This document shows positions 6,395 through 10,023 of a stretch of 10,023 bases of DNA, piece after piece. Source of the DNA: JBJHAX01 sp050480705 (GTDB taxonomy: Bacteria > Actinomycetota > Nitriliruptoria > Nitriliruptorales > Nitriliruptoraceae); assembly GCA_050480705.1 (NCBI GenBank), contig JBJHAX010000064.1, positions 1 to 10,023 on the forward strand, in the 5' to 3' direction. The notes under the pieces are model-generated. The model did not search any database. It was not told the DNA's origin and worked only from the letters and a program-made list of their open reading frames with translations. Each line of letters opens with the position of its first letter. Within the stretch, counting starts at the first letter, position 1. The position numbers and the translations under genes were made by a program.

Positions 6395-6470
6395 GACCGA
6401 AGGGGGTGGGGTAGGACCCCTAGCCGGGTCGCCCACTAGGCGTAGCGGGCAGGGCTTCCGACCGTGAGCA
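6395..6470. promoter_or_regulatory. G-rich structured patch upstream of terS, candidate packaging (cos) site
   Basis: A G-rich run AGGGGGTGGGGTAGG leads into the hairpin GGGGT-AGG-ACCCC (6408-6420), overlapped by CCTAG...CTAGG (6419-6423 with 6436-6440). Many cos phages with P27-type terminases place the cos site just upstream of terS, and satellites mimic the helper's site. That makes this the best place to look for a packaging site. No sequence match to a known cos site is claimed. Confidence 0.3.
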
Positions 6471-6501
6471 ATGCATGACGATCTCGTTTCAGGAGTCGAC
6501 G

Positions 6502-7044
6502 ATGGCCGATCACCCGCCGCTGACGCCCGACGTTCGTCGCGAACGGGCCGCGGAGTTGCGCCGGGGCGGGCTGACCGTGCGCCAGATCGCTGGCCAGCTC
6601 GGGGTGAGCACCACCACGGTGTCCCGCGATCTTCGTGCGGCGAAGGTGCCGACGGTGACGGGTGCGCCGGGCCTCGGCGAGCGGGGCGCGGCGTTCTGGG
6701 GCTACGTGGCTACGACGTTCGACATGGACGCCGGCGAACGCGAGATGCTCACCCAGGTGTGCCGGCTGCTGGACCGCGCCAACCAACTTGCCGCCGAGGT
6801 GGCAGCCCACGGGGTGATCGTGACGTCGGCGCGTGGCGAGCCGCGGCCGCACCCGGCGATCGCCGAGGAACGGCAGGTGTCGCTCGCGCTCGGTCGGCTG
6901 CTCTCGCAGCTCGAGATCCCGGACTCGGACGACGACGGTGGCAGCCCTGGGTTGCGGTCGGCGTCGTCGGTGCGGGCGTCGCGGGCAGCACGGTCGAGGT
7001 GGGACCGTGCGCCGCTGCGCGGTGTGCCGGACGACGTGGCATGA
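6502..7044 (+). CDS. terS: Phage terminase small subunit, P27-like, with N-terminal HTH
   Basis: This is a 180-aa protein. Residues 11-46 are a helix-turn-helix (RAAELRRGGLTVRQIAGQLG, then VSTTTVSRDL), suited to recognising a packaging site. Residues 56-140 follow the P27 terminase small-subunit pattern: GLGERGAAFWGYV, FDMDAGEREMLTQVCRLLDR, then VIVTSARGEPRPHPAIAEER and LALGRLLSQLEIPD. The C-terminus is Ser/Arg-rich and probably disordered. The ATG at 6502 has AGGAG six bases upstream and is preferred over the ATG at 6475, which has none. TerS selects DNA for packaging and works with a large ATPase/nuclease subunit. No such gene exists in this element, so it would have to use a helper phage's TerL. 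The stop overlaps the next start (ATGA). Confidence 0.85.
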   Translation: MADHPPLTPDVRRERAAELRRGGLTVRQIAGQLGVSTTTVSRDLRAAKVPTVTGAPGLGERGAAFWGYVATTFDMDAGEREMLTQVCRLLDRANQLAAEVAAHGVIVTSARGEPRPHPAIAEERQVSLALGRLLSQLEIPDSDDDGGSPGLRSASSVRASRAARSRWDRAPLRGVPDDVA

Positions 7045-7304
7045 GACGCAAACCCGCGCCCAGGCCGGTGTCGGCGGATCCGCTCGACGACGTCGCGTAT
7101 GCGGCCGGACTGTGGCGTCGAGTCGCGGCGCCGGGTAGCCGCCTCGAGGGCGGGGTGCTGCGCGGGCCAGGAGCGGACCGGGTGTGCGCGAACCGGCTGC
7201 GCCGGTTGGTGGCGCTCGCCGCCGAGGGCGACGTGGCCGGCGCCTGGACTCCGGTGCTCGTCGACGGGTGGCGCCAGGTCCTCGAACGTGAAGGGCTCGT
7301 GTGA
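7041..7304 (+). CDS. Small hypothetical protein coupled to terS
   Basis: This 87-aa basic protein has an ATG that overlaps the terS stop by four bases, so it is almost certainly cotranslated. It contains two helical segments (DDVAYAAGLWRRVAAPGSRL and RVCANRLRRLVALAAEGDV) and ends in a Trp-containing helix (WRQVLEREGLV). There is no membrane segment or signal peptide. I do not recognise it. Position suggests a role in packaging or in redirecting the helper, but this is inference from neighbours only. Confidence 0.65.
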   Translation: MRRKPAPRPVSADPLDDVAYAAGLWRRVAAPGSRLEGGVLRGPGADRVCANRLRRLVALAAEGDVAGAWTPVLVDGWRQVLEREGLV

Positions 7305-7432
7305 ACGTGGCAGCGCAGGTCCAGGCGACGCGCGCCGCGGTGATGTGCCGGGCCCGGCGTCCCGAATCTGCCCCGGATCCGGGGGTGGCTCGGTATCGGG
7401 ACGGTCGCCATCACGGCGCACACGCGAACTGA
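7301..7432 (+). CDS. Possible 43-aa ORF at the end of the terS operon
   Basis: A GTG at 7301 overlaps the previous stop in the same four-base fashion seen elsewhere in the element, with GAAGGG five bases upstream. The product is 43 aa, Arg-, Ala- and His-rich, and without a recognisable motif. Reading continues without another stop for a long way past the TGA at 7430-7432 in the same frame, so it may be the start of a gene broken by a stop. It may also not be a gene at all. Confidence 0.35.
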   Translation: MNVAAQVQATRAAVMCRARRPESAPDPGVARYRDGRHHGAHAN

Positions 7433-7489
7433 CGCCGCCGCTTTCTGTCGGATCGGACGCGTGATGCGCTCGAGCACGTCCGGGCTCGC

Positions 7490-7954
7490 CTACGGCGCGA
7501 TGACGTCCTGCCTGAGCTGTTCGCGCAACGCGATCCCGGCGCGGTGATGTTCACGTTCGGCAGCATGAAGCGCTGCGAGCTGCCGAGGGGTCGGTGCCGT
7601 AGCACTCTGAACGTCGCCAAGCTGCAAGCCGAGAGCGATCGCGGCGTCGCGGAACGTCTCGAGCCGGGCGATCGCGTCCTCGGATGCGACGATTCGGGTC
7701 CGGGCGTAGATCCAGTTCAGCGCTTCGTCGCTCGGCTGGTCGAGGACCGCGTGTGGATCGTGGGCCCACGCGGTGCCGTTGTCGACGAGCTGCGAGACGT
7801 GCTTGAGCAGTTCGCCGTAGATGTCGATGCGTGATTCGAGCAGCCGTTGTGCGTGGTGGGCGCTGCGGCGAATCCGCTCGGTGACGAGCCCGCTGGCGAG
7901 ACCGACGCCGCCGGTCACCAGTGCTACGCCGACGATGGTCCAGTCGATGTTCAT
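7490..7954 (-). CDS. Single-pass membrane protein with helical cytosolic domain
   Basis: This is a 154-aa protein. Residues 6-24 (IVGVALVTGGVGLASGLVT segment) are a Gly/Val-rich membrane helix, followed by positive residues (ERIRRS), which predicts the C-terminal part in the cytosol. The rest is mostly helical (HAQRLLESRIDIYGELLKHV and APTPRQLAALHAAEREHHRA). The ATG at 7954 begins immediately before the membrane helix; it lacks a clear ribosome site but sits 6 nt after TACGGT, so the mRNA may be leaderless. A longer reading from GTG 8221 adds a low-complexity stretch and is less likely. It shares layout with the neighbour at 8244-8681. The function is unknown; membrane-anchored accessory or helper-exclusion roles are possible. 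It is convergent with the terS operon. Confidence 0.72.
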   Translation of the reverse strand: MNIDWTIVGVALVTGGVGLASGLVTERIRRSAHHAQRLLESRIDIYGELLKHVSQLVDNGTAWAHDPHAVLDQPSDEALNWIYARTRIVASEDAIARLETFRDAAIALGLQLGDVQSATAPTPRQLAALHAAEREHHRAGIALREQLRQDVIAP

Positions 7955-8243
7955 ACCGGCACCGTAGGCGCAGGGGCGGCGACGGGCAGGAAGTCGTCGG
8001 GCCGAGCCGAGGCCGGAGCGGCCAACCTTCCGAACGCCACGCCTAGTCCCGCGCGGACGCGCGGAACTAGCGAGGAAACCCGCAACGTTGTCGGCAATGC
8101 CCTCGGCATGCACGGTGCTACCTACGAGGTGGTCGCTCTCGCCGTCGGCCCATCCGAACCACACTGGCAGCGCCTGAAGCAGATCGGGGACCGTTGCGTG
8201 TGCGGGTGTCGCCGGCGCCACGCTAACTCGAGGTTGGCTCGTG
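7955..8243. other. Gap between the two membrane-protein genes, with long hairpin
   Basis: These 289 bp hold no convincing gene. The minus-strand frame continuing upstream from the gene at 7490-7954 encodes a fragment (LLQALPVWFGWADGESDHL) whose LPxWFG recalls the start of GNAT acetyltransferases, then becomes Arg-rich. A remnant is possible but the match is too short to claim. A near-perfect inverted repeat lies at 8043-8070. Confidence 0.4.
8043..8070. terminator. 13-bp-arm inverted repeat
   Basis: CTAGTCCCGCGCG (8043-8055) and CGCGCGGAACTAG (8058-8070) pair with one C/A mismatch and almost no loop. Such a stem could be a bidirectional terminator behind the gene ending at 8244 or an operator for the gene starting at 7954. 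It is about 175 nt from the first and 90 nt from the second. Confidence 0.4.
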
Positions 8244-8681
8244 TCAGTTCAGTTCCGCTGCCAGCGCGACTCGGCTTTCTTCGATCGCACTCCACAGTCG
8301 GCGCCCCCGATACTTCATTCGCTTCTGCACGTTGTCGACGCCGGTGACGTTGGTCGAGGCGATTGCCGTGGCGGCCGAGTTCCATGCGTCAATCTGCTCG
8401 CGGACGTTCATCACTGTGAGTGCGATTCCCTCACTAATGCTGGGCAGGTGAGGTAGCGCCATCTGGATCACGTCCGTCGAGAGCACGGGTGGTGCATGCC
8501 CAAGAGCCTCGATGTCGGTTCGCTGAGCGAGCTTGTTGTCGAAGTCCAGGAGCAGCAACCTCAGTGCGATACGCCGCTGGTGCGAGACCTGGAAGCGCCA
8601 CACGGTCCAGGACGCGAGTGCGGTGACCACGACGCCGACCAGCAGGCCGATGAGTATCCAGAACCCGTCTTGGTCAGTCAT
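8244..8681 (-). CDS. Single-pass membrane protein with helical cytosolic domain
   Basis: This is a 145-aa protein with one N-terminal membrane helix at residues 7-29 (FWILIGLLVGVVVTALASWTV segment), followed by basic residues (HQRRIALR), so the C-terminal domain should be cytosolic. That domain is helical (LRLLLLDFDNKLAQRTDIEAL, MNVREQIDAWNSAA) and ends in a basic patch (QKRMKYRGRRLW) and an acidic helix. The ATG at 8681 has GGAGG six bases upstream and is chosen over the ATG at 8705, which is eight codons earlier and has no such site. Architecture and size match the next gene on the same strand (7490-7954), but I cannot align their sequences convincingly. The function is unknown. Confidence 0.78.
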   Translation of the reverse strand: MTDQDGFWILIGLLVGVVVTALASWTVWRFQVSHQRRIALRLLLLDFDNKLAQRTDIEALGHAPPVLSTDVIQMALPHLPSISEGIALTVMNVREQIDAWNSAATAIASTNVTGVDNVQKRMKYRGRRLWSAIEESRVALAAELN

Positions 8682-8836
8682 GCCGTCCTCCGGGTCGATG
8701 CCCATGGTGCCGAGACCGTACTCAGCCTCCGAGCGGGCGACCCCGACTGCTCAGGCTCGCCGGTGCAATGCTGACGGCGAATCGATCCTTTCGCCTTCGA
8801 TGCCCAGCGGCGGCAGTGATGATGCTGGCAACGTGA

Positions 8837-8864
8837 ACGGCCCCCGGCGTGAACCGGGGGCCGT
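8837..8864 (-). terminator. Strong terminator hairpin after the right-arm operon
   Basis: ACGGCCCCCGG (8837-8847) pairs perfectly over 11 bp with CCGGGGGCCGT (8854-8864) around the 6-nt loop CGTGAA. It lies 19 nt past the stop of the 58-aa gene at 8883-9059. This compact GC stem matches the terminators commonly seen between actinophage operons. Confidence 0.75.
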
Positions 8865-8882
8865 CGCGCGGTGCTGATGGGC

Positions 8883-9059
8883 TCAGCGACCGTCAACCAA
8901 GTAGCCGATCTGAGCGATCATGGTGGCGAGGCCATCCGCCCGTTGCACGAGCTCAGACATCTGCCCCTCGATCCGCTCGAGGTCTCCGGTCGCTTCGTCA
9001 AGTTCGCGGGTCACGTTGTCGAGCCGCTGCTCGATCCTGCTGCGGGTGTCGGTCGTCAT
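8883..9059 (-). CDS. 58-aa coiled-coil protein
   Basis: This short gene begins with ATG overlapping the upstream stop (ATGA), with AAGG eight bases before it. The product is one continuous heptad-like helix: RIEQRLDNVTRELDEATGDL (8-27), then ERIEGQMSELVQRADGLATM, ending IAQIGYLVDGR. There is no membrane segment. It probably oligomerises, perhaps with the helical partner encoded just upstream. It is the last gene before a strong terminator. The function is unknown. Confidence 0.75.
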   Translation of the reverse strand: MTTDTRSRIEQRLDNVTRELDEATGDLERIEGQMSELVQRADGLATMIAQIGYLVDGR

Positions 9060-9385
9060 GCGAGCACCTTCCCCTCGATCCGGTCGGCTAGTACCTCGAG
9101 CAGCTGCTCCGGGTCGTCGATGTCCGCGACGCCGGCTGGGTCCTTCAACGGCTCGGCCAGCGCAGCGAGGACATCCCGGGCATCCATCGGGATCGCGTAC
9201 TCGGGGTACTCGTCAGCTATGACGTCCTCGTGCTCACGGTTGAACCGTGTCTCAAGGCTCTCGACCTGCTCTGCCAGCGCCGAGAGCCTCGGCAGCAACT
9301 GCCGAGCTTCGGTGACGATCATGCGTAGTTCATTGACCCACTGTTGGTCGACGTTCTCGATGGTGAGTGTTCGGTCCTCGATCAT
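9056..9385 (-). CDS. Acidic helical protein of unknown function
   Basis: This is a 109-aa protein with an excellent AAGGAGG eight bases before its ATG. A helical segment with leucine repeats (ELRMIVTEARQLLPRLSALA, about 19-38, continuing to 50) is followed by a very acidic C-terminal half. In total I count 26 Asp/Glu against 10 Arg/Lys. An in-frame extension to 9538 is rejected because it is low-complexity and lacks a ribosome site. The stop overlaps the next gene's start. Strong acidity and small size occur in phage anti-host proteins that mimic DNA, but equally in many unrelated phage proteins. No family is recognised. Confidence 0.8.
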   Translation of the reverse strand: MIEDRTLTIENVDQQWVNELRMIVTEARQLLPRLSALAEQVESLETRFNREHEDVIADEYPEYAIPMDARDVLAALAEPLKDPAGVADIDDPEQLLEVLADRIEGKVLA

Positions 9386-9503
9386 GCTTGCTGCCTCCTT
9401 GTAGGGCTTGCTGTGTCCGGGCCGACTCGATCCGGTCGGGACCTTGGGCGTTGGGTCAGCAGTTGTGTATTGGCACCTCCCGGTCGGTCGGCGGTCGGAT
9501 GCG
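9386..9503. other. Intergenic spacer
   Basis: These 118 bp lie between the first two genes of the right-arm leftward operon. Apart from the ribosome site for the gene starting at 9385, I see no strong hairpin or convincing promoter. Confidence 0.4.
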
Positions 9504-9701
9504 CTACGTGCGCAGGATGTCGGCCTCGAGCTGCGCAATCCGTTCCGGTATGTCCTGGCTGCCGAACCGGCCGAGCTGGGCCATGTCGACGGGTTCGGTG
9601 AGCTGTCCGGTGTCGAGCCGGTCGGCGGTGAGCCTGAGCCATGCTGCGGCCGACCGCAGCGTCTCGGCGATGGTCTCTGGCGTCCCGTCGATGGTGGTCA
9701 T
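9504..9701 (-). CDS. Small helical protein, first gene of the right-arm operon
   Basis: This is a 65-aa protein. The ATG at 9701 has a GGGA six bases upstream. The sequence has two helices, ETIAETLRSAAAWLRLTADR (10-29) and DIPERIAQLEADILRT (50-65), joined by a polar linker. Longer in-frame readings up to 9818 add a Ser/Thr/Arg-rich stretch that looks non-coding. It is the gene closest to attR and is read inward. The nearest upstream landmark is the tandem 11-bp repeat at 9762-9783, so integrase binding could affect its promoter. The function is unknown. Confidence 0.65.
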   Translation of the reverse strand: MTTIDGTPETIAETLRSAAAWLRLTADRLDTGQLTEPVDMAQLGRFGSQDIPERIAQLEADILRT

Positions 9702-9761
9702 GCTGTCCCGTTCGGTCGTCGTTGCGGTCGACGAGTGGCGGGAGGTCCACGAGGACCGCTC

Positions 9762-9783
9762 CGCGGTGTGCCCGCGGTGTGCC
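9762..9783 (+). repeat. Tandem 11-bp CGCGGTGTGCC repeat, right copy (candidate integrase arm site)
   Basis: This is the second occurrence of the tandem 11-bp motif (9762-9772 and 9773-9783); identity to the left copy extends over 24 bp (9762-9785 against 184-207). It lies 112 bp inside attR, whereas the left copy is 57 bp inside attL. In the circular form both would flank the single attP core in the same orientation. Confidence 0.65.
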
Positions 9784-9897
9784 AAGAACGCTGAGAGCGG
9801 CCGGAATCCGATCCGCACCCAGTCTCGCCGGATTCCACATAACCCCTGGTCAGAGCGGGTTTGCGAGACCGGCCGAGACTGGGTGATACCGTCCCGG

Positions 9898-9945
9898 CCA
9901 CCCTTTCAAGGTGGTGACGCCGGTTCGAATCCGGTCGGGGGTACC
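9898..9945 (+). repeat. attR core, right direct repeat and displaced tRNA-Glu 3' end
   Basis: This is the second copy of the 48-bp repeat. It contains only the anticodon arm, variable loop, T arm and 3' acceptor strand. The preceding bases do not form a D arm or a 5' acceptor strand, so it is a non-functional tRNA fragment. It is the original chromosomal 3' end of the tRNA gene, separated from its 5' end by the insertion. Confidence 0.95.
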
Positions 9946-9961
9946 AGCGAGACGTCGAAGT

Positions 9962-9987
9962 ACCGGCGTCGCCGTGTCGACGCCGGT
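9962..9987 (+). terminator. Hairpin after attR, probably the host tRNA-Glu terminator
   Basis: ACCGGCGTCG (9962-9971) pairs perfectly over 10 bp with CGACGCCGGT (9978-9987) around a 6-nt loop. It begins 16 bp past the 48-bp repeat, in host DNA. Before insertion it would have followed the tRNA-Glu gene directly, so it is probably that gene's own terminator, now about 9.8 kb from the functional copy. Confidence 0.65.
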
Positions 9988-10023
9988 GCGCCAACAGTGC
10001 CCGTCTGGCACCCGGCGACCGGC

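Larger units (their letters stand above)
79..9945. mobile_element. tRNA-Glu-integrated satellite-like element, 9,867 bp
   Basis: The element is bounded by perfect 48-bp direct repeats (79-126 and 9898-9945) that are the 3' part of tRNA-Glu. It contains an integrase next to the left repeat, a divergent regulator region, a replication operon, a terminase small subunit and a right arm of small genes. I see no large terminase, portal, capsid, tail, lysis, FtsK/Tra or relaxase gene. This order resembles phage-inducible chromosomal islands of Gram-positive bacteria, which encode TerS and parasitise a helper phage. Calling it a satellite is inference from gene content. A strongly reduced prophage or an integrative plasmid that acquired terS are the alternatives. 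The boundaries themselves are read directly from the sequence. Confidence 0.88.

Noticed and set aside
5894..6439. Open frames of 140-210 codons in the non-coding region
   Set aside because: Low-complexity Arg/Pro/Thr/His translations, no ribosome sites, caused by the lack of T-containing stops in a T-poor strand.
7847..8347. 166-codon plus-strand frame over the membrane-gene spacer
   Set aside because: No domain, no ribosome site, and it overlaps both better-supported minus-strand genes.
79..9945. Actinomycete integrative conjugative element (AICE)
   Set aside because: No FtsK/TraB-like translocase or Spd genes; a terminase small subunit is present instead.
9698..9994. 98-codon minus-strand frame across attR containing WYPRPDSNRR
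   Set aside because: This string is the usual false translation of a tRNA 3' end; the frame crosses the att repeat and has no ribosome site.
1..10023. CRISPR array or insertion sequence
   Set aside because: No regularly spaced repeats with unique spacers; the AGTGCGCC copies are too close and irregular, and no transposase or terminal inverted repeats are visible.

Overview
The window is a complete integrated genetic element of 9,867 bp (79-9945) sitting in a tRNA-Glu(UUC) gene, with about 78 bp of host chromosome on each side. The very high G+C content, GTG starts, four-base stop/start overlaps and actinophage-like protein families point to an actinobacterium (Actinomycetota). I cannot name the genus. 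The edges are marked by a perfect 48-bp direct repeat, the anticodon-stem-to-3'-end part of the tRNA. The left copy completes a full-length tRNA, and the right copy is the tRNA 3' end displaced by integration.

Left arm (127-2102, minus strand): a strong hairpin behind the tRNA, a tandem 11-bp motif that recurs at the right end (likely integrase arm sites), a tyrosine integrase, and an upstream HTH protein translationally coupled to it. At 2103-2225 is a divergent control region with back-to-back promoters and shared short repeats.

Replication operon (2226-5826, plus strand): an XRE-type regulator, an excisionase-like HTH protein, a stand-alone DnaB N-terminal-domain protein, a RecA/RepA-type helicase with zinc motifs at both ends, another HTH protein and two proteins of unknown function. 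Most junctions are overlaps. Nine copies of an AGTGCGCC motif, in all three reading frames and both orientations, lie in the 3' part of the helicase gene and look like an iteron replication origin.

Middle (5827-6501): about 675 bp without a credible gene. It has a terminator-like hairpin, a 16-bp palindrome, a 10-bp-stem hairpin, an A-rich low-GC tract, a T-depleted C-rich tract and a G-rich structured patch just before the next gene.

Packaging module (6502-7432, plus): a P27-type terminase small subunit with an N-terminal HTH, then two small unknown ORFs. There is no large terminase, portal, capsid or tail gene, and no conjugation gene. The simplest reading is a phage satellite of PICI-like design (integrase and regulators / replication / TerS / accessory genes) that would use a helper phage for particles.

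Right arm (7490-9701, minus): two small proteins of matching architecture (one N-terminal membrane helix plus a cytosolic helical domain), then an operon of three small, mostly acidic helical proteins ending at a strong terminator. None is recognised. This is where satellites usually carry accessory or helper-interference genes, so it is the best place to look for new biology.
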